From contig JAWQUS010000030.1 of the NCBI GenBank assembly GCA_036365455.1, positions 20,604,001 to 20,668,000 of the forward strand: a stretch of DNA of 64,000 bases. Direction: 5' to 3'. The translations under genes and the position numbers were made by a program. This DNA is from Macrosoma leucophasiata (Eukaryota > Arthropoda > Insecta > Lepidoptera > Hedylidae). Each line of letters begins with the position of its first letter. Position 1 is the first letter of the stretch. Of the stretch, positions 9,286-19,990 are shown piece after piece. The notes below the pieces were generated by a model. The model saw only the letters and a list, made by a program, of their open reading frames with translations, had not been told where the DNA came from and ran no database searches.

Positions 9286-10680
9286 TAAGCATCTGTGATC
9301 AACACACAACTGCTGCAGTATCTAGAGGATCACCAGTTGATCAGTGACCGCCAATATGGATTCCGTCACGGTAGATCTGCTGGTGATCTTCTAGTATATC
9401 TCACGCACCGTTGGTCTCACGCGTTGGACAAGAGTGGGGAGGCATTGGCTGTAAGCCTAGATATTGCTAAGGCCTTTGTCCGGGTCTGGCACAGGGCACT
9501 TCTCGCGAAACTTCCATCCTATCCCATAGCCTCTCGGGAAGACTCCCGAGAGGCTATGCAACTAGACAGCCAGCTTTCTATCTGAGCGTTATATACAGGT
9601 CTTAGTTGACGGTCAGCGCTCAGACAGACTACCTATCAACGCTGGTGTGCCGCAAGGCTCTGTGCTATCTCCCACGCTTTTTCTTCTGCATATCAATGAA
9701 ATGTTGGAGCAAAACTCCAATTTTCATTGCTATGCCGATGATAGTACGGGAGATGCACACTACACTGGCCATGCAAATGCCTCTCGGACACTTATCGAGG
9801 AAAGCAGGACTAGACTTGTGTCTGAAGTCGAGCACTCTCTGGAGCCGGTCTCGGACTGGGGTCGACTCAACTTAGTGCAGTTCAACCCCTCGAAGACAAA
9901 AGTCTGCGCGTTCACCGCTAAATAAAACCCCATTCGTTGTAGCACCACAGTTCCAGGGCACTCCGCTCGCCGTTGGTAAGAGTATCGGTATCCTGGGCGT
10001 TGACATATCGAACGAAGTGCAATTTGGGAGTCACATTGAGTGTAAGACCAAGTTGGCATCCAAAAAACTAGGGGTGCTTAACAAAGCGAGGCAGTATTTC
10101 ACATCGGGGCAGCTATTACAGCTTTATAAGGCCCAAGTGCGGCCCCATCTGGAATACTGCTCTCATTTGTGGGCGGGAGCACCCAAATATCAAATTGGTC
10201 CACTCGACTCCCTACAAAGACGCGCCGTTCGTATTGTTAACGACCCAGGACTTACTGACAGGCTCGAACATCTGAGCCTGCGCAGAGACGTTGGGAGTCT
10301 ATGCGTTTTATACCGTCTCTACAATGGCGAGTGCTCTGTCGAACTGTTCGACATGGTGCCACCTTCTCTTTTCGTACACCGCACTACCCGCCGAAGAGAG
10401 AAGTTCCACCCTCACCGACTGGACACTTGGCAATGTGCAAAGGTGCGGTTCTCACGTTCGTTTTTGCCCAGAACGTGTAAATTGTGGAATGAACTTCCCT
10501 CTGAGGTGTTCCCTCGGTGCTGCAATATGGGGTTCTTCAAAAATGGCGTCAAAAGAGTCCTTCAGGGCTGGCAGCGCGTTGGCGACTCCCCTGGTGTTGC
10601 AAATGTTCATAGGCGACGGTGACTACTTTCCATCAGGTGGCCCGAATGCTTGTCTGTCAATCCTTTGACATAAAAAATAA
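9286..10680 (+). pseudogene. CR1-type LINE, reverse transcriptase 3' half
   Basis: The ORF2-like frame is broken into three parts. 9295-9585 has FRHGRS and SLDIAKAF. 9545-9925 has PQGSVLSPTLF, the catalytic YADD at 9731-9742 and NPSKTK. 10017-10622 is the C-terminal part with PHLEYCSHLWAG and RRAVRIV. A stop lies at 9563-9565 and shifts separate the parts. The 3' end CATCAGGTGGCCCG, ATGCTTGTCTGTC and ACATAAAAAATAA closes the element. The N-terminal endonuclease and ORF1 are missing, so the copy is 5' truncated. CR1 is the likely clade; a related Jockey-group clade is possible. Confidence 0.9.
9525..9558. repeat. 15-bp snapback hairpin inside the CR1 frame
   Basis: CATAGCCTCTCGGGA, a loop of AGAC, then TCCCGAGAGGCTATG; the arms are perfect. 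The right arm is the normal coding sequence (PERLCN), and the left arm looks like its inverted copy. It breaks the reading frame between the first two parts. Confidence 0.85.
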
Positions 10681-10718
10681 GCGTTCGGCTAGTGACGAAT
10701 GTATTATTTTTGACATTA

Positions 10719-10976
10719 TCTGTGATATAAAAATCAATTGCTGTTCGTTAGTCTCGCTAAAACTCGAGAACAGCTGGACCGATTTGGCTAATTTTGGTTT
10801 TGAATTATTTTTGAAAGTCCAAGGAAGGTTTGAAAGATAAGAAAATATGAAGAAATTGAAGGGAAATAGTAAAAACCACAAATTCATTTTCCCATACAAA
10901 TAGTCCGTATCTATCAAACCTTGACACATTACCTATTTAATTCTGAGGCAATACGAAGTTTGCCGGGACAGCTAGT
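10719..10976 (+). mobile_element. Short non-autonomous Helitron
   Basis: It starts TCTGTGATATAAAAATCAAT and carries GCTGTTCGTTAGTCTCGC and ACAGCTGGACCGATTTGGC, motifs of a widespread lepidopteran Helitron. It ends GCCGGGACAGCTAGT. No Rep/helicase frame is present, as expected for a 258-bp derivative. Confidence 0.7.
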
Positions 10977-11212
10977 CGCGAATAAATATCGTTCGTAAAC
11001 CGACTTCACAAACACTCTTTTTAATTTAACAAACGTAGCTTCACGGCTGTATGACAAAGAGGTAGATATAAATTGTAGACAAGAGCACACGATTCGTTAC
11101 TGTGCTATTCATATTTTTAATGCCTACCACTTCATAGAAGATCCACACATTTAGACACAATACGCAAGGGACATTTGCCCTTTTGAGTATAGATCGGGAA
11201 ATCGCCGAATAT

Positions 11213-11275
11213 CTTTTTTTGTGTCATGAAGTGGCAAACAGGTGTACAGCTCCCATTGATGGCAAGTAGATATTG
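11213..11275 (-). mobile_element. A-element tail fragment
   Basis: TTTTTTTGTGTCATGAAGTG, then GGCAAACAGG and CATTGATGG. Short and diverged. Confidence 0.4.
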
Positions 11276-12059
11276 TCACACGTAAAAAATATCAATGTCG
11301 GTATCTGCCGCGGTAGACTAGTGGTAGTAGGTCACTAATGCTTCGTGGGATAATATTTGTCCCGTAGCGGGAACTGAATTGACGACCCTCGGATCAATCG
11401 CTCGTCATACTCGTCACACACCGCTGGACTAGCCAGGTCAACTAACACAGTACTTAATACGTAACAATAGTGGGTTCTAATTCGATTTTTTTTTGCTGAG
11501 ATTATGCGCAGTATCTTATTTTTTCGTTACAATTATCACTCATATCACTAGATCGTAATCGCTTAAATAAATACCTATACCTATAATTTAATATGCCCTT
11601 GGCATACATTAAACCGTTTTAAATCTATTGTTTGTCAGGACCTCACCTACATAAAAACCAAGGTAAATCCGAAACACATGTCCAAAATGTATAATTGGAT
11701 GTAAATAATGCGAGAATAAATAAAATATACTCGTGTTGCGGAAAATGGTTTTCATAAAATCTTTGTTCGATTATCCTTTTTACTATAAAAAGTCTCTTTT
11801 GATTATTTATTGATAAAAAACGTAAAGTGCGTGTTGGAAATGAAGGGTATGGTTCGGTAGATTATATTGTTATCATGCAAATTGTGGAACAAATTGCATG
11901 CTTAAATGTCTTTGCCTTTGGCGGCATCGTGTGGCGGGTTGCTCACTTCCCTCTAAAATGGTCGAGGAGGGCAATGGCTGTCACATGCGTCATACTCGTG
12001 AACGGGTGCTGTTGGTGGGGACTGGTCTGTTCTGGTTAGCAACAGCTACATCACATTTA
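11276..12059. other. Unassigned sequence
   Basis: No gene was identified. A tRNA-like motif (GGTAGACTAGTGGTAGTAGG) at about 11310 may be a worn SINE head. A 70-residue frame at 11827-12039 has no family I recognise. Confidence 0.4.
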
Positions 12060-12488
12060 GTAGATATCAGTTTATTTGCATCTATGCTATGGACGTTCAC
12101 ATTATTTGATTTTTCACGATAATCTGTACTAGATTTAAGCTCTCATTTAAAAGAGCTCTTACTGAGTTTGTTGGGTAGCGGAGTTCTTCTCAGTAGTGAC
12201 TGCACTTGGAACTCTGCTAAGTGAATAACATTGATCTTGACGAATAAGTTTTTCTTTTTCTTCATTTATTATAATTGAAGGAATTGAAAATTTTTATGAT
12301 TATTATGTTACTACTTGGTTAAAGTAGTTTAAATTATAATTTTAATTTACTATTAATATATGATTTTGCTTTTACTATATGTAATGGTTATTCGCTCTAG
12401 GTAGTTTATGATTTATTGACGTTTTGAAAGTATCTGTAAAGATCTATTTGAAATAAAAATATTTTCTATTCTATTCTATTCTATTCTA
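12060..12488 (+). mobile_element. LINE 3' UTR with TTCTA tail
   Basis: It contains GAGTTTGTTGGGTAGCGGAG and TTCTTCTCAGTAGTG, repeated at 57443-57503. It ends GAAATAAAAATATTTTCTAT followed by four TTCTA-type units, a tail style of Jockey-group LINEs. No coding part was recognised. Confidence 0.55.
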
Positions 12489-12680
12489 AACATTCCTCTA
12501 AGTAAGGTGTTCTCTCAGCACTACAATATGATGCGGGTCTTCAAACCTGGCATCAAGCGTCCTTGAAGGCTGGCAGCGCGTTGCCCACTCCTTTGTTATT
12601 GCAAGTGTCCATACGCGACGACGGTGACGACTTTCCATCAGGTAACCTGTCTGCTTGTCGGTCAATCTTCTGAAGAAAAA
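12489..12680 (+). mobile_element. CR1-type LINE 3' end fragment
   Basis: It matches 10490-10675: TGTTCTCTCAGCACTACAAT, GGCTGGCAGCGCGTTG, CCATCAGGTAACCTG and an A-rich end. It sits directly behind the TTCTA tail at 12488. Confidence 0.8.
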
Positions 12681-12719
12681 ATATTCATGAATAATTATTT
12701 TCCTTTACTTATATCGAGT

Positions 12720-12984
12720 TTTTTTATGTATCGAAGGTGCAAATAAACATGCACCTCACATGGATATTAAGTGATGATTACAGCCTATAAGCATCTACAC
12801 AAAAATCAGAGGTCAAAATAAAAATGCGTTGCCACCCCTGAGACCTTTGTTGTTATGTCCCTGTGATTTTTATTACGGGGCCATACATTACCACCTGACC
12901 GGAACACGATAGTGCTGAACACAAACTATCAGGCGACCAGATTAATTAGATAATACGGTGGTGCCTACACCCTCGAGTCCCTAC
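12720..12984 (-). mobile_element. A-element, second subfamily
   Basis: The tail TTTTTTTATGTATCGAAGG is at left. Subfamily marks are CACCCCTGAGACC, TTTTATTACGGGGCCATAC and CCCTCGAGTCCCTA. It lacks the final CTACCACCAGT. Confidence 0.8.
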
Positions 12985-12999
12985 TAGATGAATCAAAGT

Positions 13000-13290
13000 A
13001 CTGGTGGTAGAGTTCCAGTGACGGAGCTCGCGGGCGTAGGCACCACCGCATTACCTAATATACTTGCCGCTAAATGGTAGTGTTCAGCACTATCGTGTTC
13101 CGGTCAGGTGGTAATGTACGGCCCTGTAATTTCAGGCACAGAGGCATATCACGTAATGCCTCAGGAGTGGCAGCGCATCTGCATTTTGAACTCTGGTCAT
13201 TGTGTGGGTGTCTATAGGCTGAAGTCATAACTTAACATCAATGTGAACTGCATGCTTGTTTGCCACTTTTATTACATAAAGAAAAATTAA
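13000..13290 (+). mobile_element. A-element, full length, with target duplication
   Basis: It starts ACTGGTGGTAGAGTTCCAG and ends TTACATAAAGAAAAATTAAA. AATCAAAG flanks it at 12991-12998 and again at 13295-13302. This is the clearest short target duplication found for the family and fits LINE-type integration. Confidence 0.9.
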
Positions 13291-13309
13291 AAAAAATCAA
13301 AGATTGAAA

Positions 13310-13691
13310 TAAAACTAGTTTTCGGATGTATCTCGCATATAAAACTACTAACGTAAACTAAAATGATTATTTAAAATCGAACCCGACGTTTCGGTCGCTT
13401 TTCAGGTTCCGTGGTCTAGGGCAGATTGAGGTGGCATTTGTGAGACAGCAGTTTGAAAAATTATAATGTGCAGCTCCTCCATCTATTTTGCAAACGTTTT
13501 GCGTAGCGTTCAAGGATGAACACAAAAGTTACTAATTGTATCTTGAGGTCTTACGGACTGTTGCGGTTGGGCTTAATTTTACGGAGTATATCCCATGTTG
13601 GTGACAATCGCCAACCATCTTCTCTATTGAAATTTGGATGTTTTTTAATATCAAATGCCTCGCAAACCATTCTTGGAAATGGTCGGAGTTA
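13310..13691. other. Unassigned sequence
   Basis: No second copy was seen in the window. A broken minus-strand frame is visible but I could not name it. Confidence 0.4.
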
Positions 13692-13973
13692 TTTTTTTTA
13701 TGTAATCAAAGTGGCATACAAGCTTGCAGTACACATTGATTTTAAGTGACGACTGCAGCCTTTAGAGGGTGTCTACACGGAGACCAAGGTCAAAATGCAG
13801 ATGCGTTACCACTCCTGAGACCTAAGGTGTTCTGCTTCTGTGCCGGAAATTACAGGGCCGTACATTACCACCTGACCGGAACACGATAGTGCTGAACACT
13901 ACCATTTAGTGGCAAGTATATTAGGTAATGCGGTGGTGCCTACGCCCGCAAGCTCCGTCACAGGAGCTCTACC
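13692..13973 (-). mobile_element. A-element, near full length
   Basis: It ends in GGAGCTCTACCA without the final CCAGT. Otherwise it is complete, of the first subfamily. Confidence 0.9.
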
Positions 13974-14436
13974 AAAAAGCTCTGTAAAAGTTCTGTAGCG
14001 AGTATTCGAGTTGTGTCAAACCGAATAATGAGTTGTTTTGTCCGCTATGTTATCACAGACTGTAAACCTCCCTGTTCTGAATCGAAGATGTTTTCGTAAT
14101 TTTTTAATTGACACAGAACCCCAAAACTTTGGTAGGTATAGGAAATGAATCTAAATAAATTATTATACTCACCCATACTCATCTGACGTAAACATGTGCC
14201 TGAACATCATCAGTAGCGGACCGGTTTTGCCCTCTTACCCTTTTTTTGAAATTAATTGGCCCGGTTTGGTCATTTATCTGGTACTTGCCTCGAAACCTGA
14301 TGTACGCTATACGAAATATACAAATTACCATTTTTGTAACGCGATATTTTATTGAATGACATCAATCGATTCGTTTTTAGGGTTGCTTGGTGGATAAACA
14401 TTTGGTGGTATGGTTTTTAAATATATTTTTATTGGC

Positions 14437-14720
14437 TTTTTTTATGTAATGAAAGTGGCAAGTAAGCATGCAGTTCACATTGATGTTAAGTGATGAATGC
14501 GGCCTATAGACACTCACACAAAGACCAAAGGTCAAAATGCAGATGCGTTACCACTTCAGGTCTAAGGTGTTATGCCTCTGTGATAGTTATTACGGGGCCA
14601 TACTTTACCATCTAAACGGAACACGATAGTGCCGAACACTACCATTTAGCGTCAGATAGGTTAGATATTACGGTGGTGCCTCCGCCCTCGAGTTCCTACA
14701 CTTGGAACTCTACCACCAGT
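14437..14720 (-). mobile_element. A-element, mosaic of both subfamilies
   Basis: The tail half has first-subfamily marks (CAGATGCGTTACCAC). The head half has second-subfamily marks (GATAGTTATTACGGGGCC, CCCTCGAGTTCCTACACTTG). Confidence 0.85.
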
Positions 14721-15157
14721 AAAGTAGTGCATCTATCCTCTTTTCTTCACTCTCCCTCATTGTCCACGTCCTAAAAACATACCTACTCTATGTAAAACAG
14801 TTGGCAACATCGTCAAACCCGTGTACGGAACCCATTGTTTGCTTGAAACAACAAAGACACTAGCCCCTTTTTATCGCCTTCCATGCGATTGATCGCATTT
14901 GAACTCGAGATGCGTACGATCAAATTTTAATGTTTATATGTTACTTCGGTAATGCTATCTCTTTTTAATGACGAGACGAATGCTAAACAAAACAATAACA
15001 TGCGCCTACGCAGAGGAGGAAATGGGTAATTTGGGAGTTTTATAACATTTTTGCGACTTCGATATCCGATTGCAATTAAATTGTGAGATGTGTGCAAATA
15101 TTTAAAAAAATGGTTGCCTTAAAGTCAGTTCTATAATTTTCTCGACTACAATTTTAC
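14721..15157. other. Unassigned sequence
   Basis: No gene or repeat was recognised. Confidence 0.45.
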
Positions 15158-15425
15158 GTTTTTTTTTATGATATAGGTAAGTTATGACTGCAGCCTATAG
15201 ATACCCACACAAAGACCAAGATCAAAATACAGACCACCACCACCACTACCATTTCTGAGGCCTAAGGTGTTATGCGTCTGTGCCGGAAATTACAGGGCCG
15301 TACATTACCACCTGACCGGAACACGACAGTAGTGAACACTAAAATTTTGCGAATATATGCAAATATATTAGGTAATGCGGTGGTGTATACGCCCGCGACT
15401 CCGTCACTGAAGCTCTACCACCAGT
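15158..15425 (-). mobile_element. A-element, full length with internal loss
   Basis: The segment between tail and CTGCAGCC is shortened, and CACCACCACCACTACCA has expanded near 15236. Both ends are otherwise present. Confidence 0.8.
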
Positions 15426-15766
15426 AAAAACGTAACGTGAAGAGCATTCGGTTTATGACGAATACCTTCCGTCCGTGAACTGACTTTAAGACAACTTAGA
15501 CCGAAAGCTAAGACCAATCGTGCCTCTCTAGGTAGGTAATGCTTGTGCCGCGTTCTCGCTTACACGCTCGGCTCAAGCGGAATGTGACACTTACCTGCGC
15601 GTGCAGCCGGTGTTCTGGGTGATAGTAACGACATCTTTAACTAAAAATTCTGGTTGTGCAACCGATACAACTAACTTTTCAGTTTATTAAACAGCTGGAC
15701 TCAAAAGTCAAAACATTGTACTAGTTAATAGGGCGCAAATCTAAATTATCTCGAGAAAATAAATAA

Positions 15767-16090
15767 GCCATTTATAAGACCATCCTGAAACCCATTTGGA
15801 CCTACGGTATACAGCTATGGGGTACGACAAGCAATAGCAACATAGAGATTCTTGAAAGATTCCAGAGCAAAACACTCAGAACCATGTTAGACATACCCTA
15901 ATATGTGAGCAACATGCATACATCAGGACTTAAACTTGGACACGGGTAAACAAGAAATGTTTAAACATAGCAAAAGCTATCAGGAATCTCATCTCACTTA
16001 AATGAACTAGCGAGCGGACTAGAAGGCACAGGAGGTGTAACACATATCAGAATTAGACGACATAGTATTCCAACATTAAGCGCAAGATTC
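15767..16090 (+). pseudogene. Jockey-type LINE, C-terminal RT fragment
   Basis: Translation gives IYKTILKPIWTYGIQLWGT, then IEILERFQSKTLRTMLDIP, with a stop where Trp is expected, then YVSNMHTSGLKLGHG. After a frame change it gives NELASGLEG and RRHSIP. This matches the region after the polymerase core of Jockey-clade ORF2. Confidence 0.8.
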
Positions 16091-16157
16091 GCATAGATTC
16101 TGATATTTTGACTTGAAGTGTACCCTCTGATAACGGCTGAACGTTTCAGTCCAGAAT

Positions 16158-16215
16158 GTCAAGTTCCCAATATGTCAAGTTGAAAAAAAACCTCTTGACA
16201 TTTTGGGAATTTGAC
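16158..16215. repeat. Imperfect hairpin
   Basis: 22-bp arms (16158-16179 and 16194-16215) with two mismatches around a 14-base A-rich loop. Confidence 0.65.
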
Positions 16216-16225
16216 GGAAACGATG

Positions 16226-16285
16226 CTGAAGACTCCCAATGTCTCGGCGCAGGCTCAGATGTTCGAGCCTGTCAGTAAGTCCAAG
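16226..16285 (-). mobile_element. CR1-type LINE fragment
   Basis: The reverse complement of GGACTTACTGACAGGCTCGA, then ACATCTGAGCCTGCG, matches 10248-10305 of the larger copy. Confidence 0.8.
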
Positions 16286-16576
16286 CATTATTTTTTATTG
16301 GACACTGTATGTAGGTTGCCACTCTAATGTTATAAAAATAATCGTTTTATCACTCAAGTCGGAACAACTGATACAAATCTCCATGTATAAGAAGCCATTA
16401 GTTATCATATAACACTTAATTCATCATTTCTCGTATGAAGCTGATTAAATCATTAAGTAGAATTTTATCTTAAGCCGATCTGTAAATAAGTGGAAAATTT
16501 GTCAATCGATACATTTAATGAAGCTTAAGTTGTTTACGGGTTGTATAGCGATGGCCATTAATGCTATTTCCCGTAA

Positions 16577-16715
16577 ATTTCATAAGTATGTGAATTTTTG
16601 ATACTAATTGTTATTGCTATGCTATTTACTAATATGGTTATAATTGATGATACCTAATGAAGTAGGTATATGATTTCTGTTAATATGCAATCCTAAATGC
16701 AAACAAATCGAAGAT
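16577..16715 (+). repeat. Dispersed repeat, copy 2 of 2
   Basis: Partner of 8083-8275 on the other strand. Order of motifs is conserved across about 140 bp with small indels. Confidence 0.65.
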
Positions 16716-16876
16716 AATAACAAAACAATTGCGAACTCATTTCGCAGAATTTCACAACTTCATTTAATTTGTGAAATGCTAATACAGCATTAGCATGCTA
16801 TCAATTTATGCGAATGCTAATGAATCCCTTACTAGGTTGTACAGTATCTAACAAGAAGACTTCGGCTTATTTCGGG

Positions 16877-17175
16877 CATAGAGCAACACGGGCCACCGGC
16901 CGCGGCGGACCGTAGGGGAATAGCCATATGCAGGCTTTCCCCTCTGTCAAAGTACGAGCCCAAGTGTTCTACTTGCGCCGAGATGTTTAAATGTGTGCGT
17001 CGAATTGTTAATGTATTTTGTTAAAGTCAACGTGTGACTTTCGTAGTAATAGACGATTTTTGTTGTGTGTGTGTCACACGGATTTCCTCCCAAAAAAATT
17101 ACAGGCTGTTTTGCATCGGTAATAAACGCTATGGCTACTGCCTTCCGGTCGGCTGGTGGCCCACGTTGCTCTATG
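16877..17175 (+). mobile_element. M-MITE, copy 1
   Basis: Terminal inverted repeats of about 45 bp begin CATAGAGCAACACGGGCCAC and close GTGGCCCACGTTGCTCTATG. The inner segment carries AATAGCCATATGCAGGC at one side and TCGGTAATAAACGCTATGGC at the other. The flanks ATTTCGGG and ATTTCGGA look like a worn target duplication. No transposase frame is present. Confidence 0.85.
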
Positions 17176-17182
17176 ATTTCGG

Positions 17183-17233
17183 ATCTTCCACTAGGCTTCT
17201 GAGGCAGTTAGCCTCAGTAGCCTAGTGGAAGAT
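17183..17233. repeat. 23-bp inverted repeat of a B-SINE head motif
   Basis: ATCTTCCACTAGGCT continuing to CTGAGGC, a 5-base spacer, then GCCTCAGTAGCCTAGTGG and AAGAT. The arms differ at one base. CTCAGTAGCCTAGTGG is the box A region of the B-SINE, so this is two B heads facing each other, directly against M-MITE copy 1. Confidence 0.8.
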
Positions 17234-17869
17234 TTTGTTGAAATTGTTATTTCATTTATATTCGTGACAAATTACAACTTTCTAGGACTAAAAGTATCCA
17301 AACTAGCTAACATAACGAAACTAAAAGGTTTCTTATAGACTACGGAACCCTAAAAAGGAACATGTTGCTATGTTATTTATACCATTTACATCCAATGAAC
17401 ATGGTCATGTTAGGTTTTTTGGTGGGATCATTAATTTCAATCCGAACGGTAGCGTCGTGGGCAGCTCTACAATATTATGCATCTTCGCCAATTTACTACT
17501 TGGAAGATAGGGTTGTCACTTGAGTATCTTTTTAAATCCTTTAAGTTTTCCTCCTTTACTTTTAACCGGCTTCATCAAAGGAAAAGGTTCTATGTACAAA
17601 TGGAGGAAAATTCTAACGATCATCATGATTAATGATACTTGCATATTTACAAAATGTGTGGGATTTACTATAGGTAAGTATACTGGTTTGCAAAAACCAG
17701 TAACGCTCAAAATGTTTTTCTTCAACGGTCACTGTGTCAAATTTCATTTAAAATGTGTTCGATTATTTCGACTCGTCCACCTGTCTGTCCGCATGTCACT
17801 TTTACATTATTTATAGGTGGAATCCGAAACATAGGTATACAGTGTGTTTTGTGACACAGGAAATGATTT
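17234..17869. other. Unassigned sequence
   Basis: No gene recognised. ACGGAACCCTAAAAAGG at about 17342 is the end motif of a common repeat also present at 32292. Confidence 0.4.
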
Positions 17870-17997
17870 ACTGGTGGTAAAGCTCCAGTGACGGAGCTCA
17901 CGGGCGTAGGCACCACCGCATTACCTATAATATACTTGCCGCTAAATGGTAGTGTTCAGCACTGGTACAGGTAGTAATGTACGGCCTTGTTACTTGT
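17870..17997 (+). mobile_element. A-element 5' fragment
   Basis: The head is intact from ACTGGTGGTAAAGCTCC to TAATGTACGGCCTTG. The 3' half is absent, so later deletion rather than ordinary 5' truncation must have shaped it. Confidence 0.8.
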
Positions 17998-18185
17998 GTA
18001 CAGTAAGTAGCAATTGTTTGTAAGTTGTATATCATTGAATTATTGATGAGATCTTCCCCAAGAGCACCTTTTTTCTCAGAACACTCGTCCATCTCTTCAA
18101 GTTTGGAATAGGTCTCTAGACATGCGTTTCGGTAACAAACGACTGCCTCTTACGGCACATAGTCTATGCTTGATACAATACTTAA

Positions 18186-18515
18186 CACGTTCAGACCGGC
18201 ACCACATGAGTAAGTATTTGCCAAATGACTAGGCAAATCTTCATACAACCACCGGTGGACTTGGACGCTGCATTTTTTATTTCTTATCGAACCAACATCA
18301 ATCTCCTGAGCTACTCTTTGAAAATTTGTCATTCCTACTAGGCGGGGAGGATAAGTACAACACTTTACCTCAAACCTTACTTACTTACCCTCAAAGCTGC
18401 GCAAATTTCATATTAGATACATTAAAAGTCTCTATGAAGTGGCCACCGGTGGCACATACCGCCATATCATCAAATTTGTTGTGCTCCACCGGTGGTACAG
18501 GCCGGAGTGAACGTG
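18186..18515. mobile_element. TTAA-flanked MITE with three CCACCGGTGG palindromes
   Basis: It lies between TTAA at 18182-18185 and 18516-18519. The ends are CACGTTCAGACCGG and CCGGAGTGAACGTG. The 10-bp palindrome CCACCGGTGG occurs at 18249, 18443 and 18486. TTAA target use suggests a piggyBac-type mobiliser; no transposase is present. Confidence 0.65.
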
Positions 18516-18970
18516 TTAATTAATAATGTAAAGACTTTTTAAGTAATGACAGCTAGTTTTCCATAATCATTACATACCCAGTATAACAGTAATATATATC
18601 ACTTAAGTCGGCCCAATGAAAAAAGGTCAAAATTGAAAATAAATTGAATCCAACAGAGCTAATATTCCTTCTCAACAAAATACAAATTAAATGGTATTTA
18701 TATGCATTCGGGCCGAGTAGCGATAGCGGGTATTATTTCACGATACTCCAGTGATTGAGAATGGAACGTAGGGAGGGGCAATAGTGACCTCGATGTTCTA
18801 TCGATATTGTCGACTACAAATTAAAGTGGAGATTTCGTTTTCTTATGCAGGTATGTCGAGAAATTCGCAAATAGTTTTACCAAAAGTTAACATTGATTTT
18901 ACTACTTTACTACTTTTACTTTTCCCTTGTTGTCAGTTCGTAAAAAGGAAAATGAGAAATTCTTCTGATA

Positions 18971-19182
18971 TACGTAACTTCACGCCTGTAATCCCCGAAG
19001 GGGTAGGCAGAGGTAAATGCATGCATTCAATCATACATGCAAACATCCACGACTCGCCGGTTACGTTTTGGCCCATGTAACAGGTGGCGAACCTGTTGCC
19101 ATCTCCGGGCACATTACCAAACTCCGGGGTACTGGGAAACTTCCAGAAAATGGAAAAATCCCAATAGAAGCAGAGATACCTT
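18971..19182 (-). mobile_element. B-SINE, tail half (split copy)
   Basis: It starts at the tail (TAACTTCACGCCTGTAATC, GGGGTAGGCAGAGG) and runs to TTTTCTGGAAGTTTCCCAGT and CAGAGATA, where an A-element interrupts it. The element resumes at 19468. Confidence 0.85.
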
Positions 19183-19467
19183 ACTGGTGGTAGAGCTTCA
19201 GTGATAGAGCTCGCGGGCGTAGGCACCACCGCATTACCTAATATACTTGCCGTTAAATGGTAGTGGTGGTAAACTTGTACAGGTGGTAATGTACGGCCCT
19301 GTAATTTCCGACACATAGGCATAACACCTTAGGCCTCAGGAGTGGTAACGCATCCGCATTTTGACCTTTGTCTTTGTGTGGGTGTTTATAGGCTGCAGTC
19401 ATCACTTAACATCAATGTGCACGCTTGTTTACCATTTCCATGACATAAAAAAAAAAAATAAAAATAA
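19183..19467 (+). mobile_element. A-element nested in a B-SINE
   Basis: Full length, from ACTGGTGGTAGAGCTTCAG to ATGACATAAAAAAAAAAAAT. Comparison with the uninterrupted B copies at 7931 and 39699 shows the break lies within the B body, just after CAGAGATA. Confidence 0.9.
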
Positions 19468-19570
19468 AGGATTTTAAACCGTTATCTCTGAAAGTCCCCG
19501 ACCCGGGAATCGAACCCAGGACCTCCAGCGCAATGGTAGTAGCCTGCTACCACTACGCTACTGAGGCAGT
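19468..19570 (-). mobile_element. B-SINE, head half (split copy)
   Basis: It resumes with AACCGTTATCTCTG and contains box B reversed (GGGAATCGAACCCAGG). It ends at the box A region CACTACGCTACTGAGGCAGT. Confidence 0.85.
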
Positions 19571-19571
19571 T

Positions 19572-19758
19572 ACTTCTACTGATATATAGTATATTATATT
19601 TAGTTTTATCTTAGTGATATTCTCCAATACTTATAATTTTTCTAATTTGTTATTTGACGTGTAGGCATATCAATTGTTGTTCACTTTCATTTATTTTGTT
19701 TGTTTTTGACGTGTCATAAGAGGTGCTTGTCACCCTTAACGAATTTCTGATTCTGACT
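19572..19758 (+). mobile_element. Jockey-type LINE 3' UTR, tail GATTCT
   Basis: It shares TCTACTGATATA, TTAGTTTTATCTTAGTGATA, TTTGACGTGTCATAAGAGGT and TTCTGATTCTGA with 53560-53790, 62140-62375 and the reverse of 50800-51010. Only the last part of the 3' UTR is present. Confidence 0.75.
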
Positions 19759-19935
19759 AATCCTTTATACTTAAAACTATTTGATTAGTTGATTGGAATG
19801 TAACCTAACGACAACTAAAAAAAAATGTAGTTTTCAATTCAGTTTTTCCTCGGACGCAGTAATGAATACTTACTATTTCATGCATACTAAGTACTTGAAG
19901 ATTTAATTGGGTGACTGTAGGTATATATGTTTAAT

Positions 19936-19990
19936 GCATGCATCTACCTCTGCCTTTTCCTTCGGGGAATACTGCAGTGAACGTTACGTG
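19936..19990 (+). mobile_element. B-SINE tail fragment
   Basis: CATGCATCTACCTCTGCC, then CCTTCGGGGAATACTGCAGTG. A worn tail end. Confidence 0.55.

Noticed and set aside
11827..12122. Two overlapping frames of 70 and 74 codons
   Set aside because: No motif beyond hydrophobic stretches, and they run toward a LINE 3' UTR.
13376..13690. Minus-strand broken frame resembling a protein remnant
   Set aside because: Stops interrupt it and I could not name a family.
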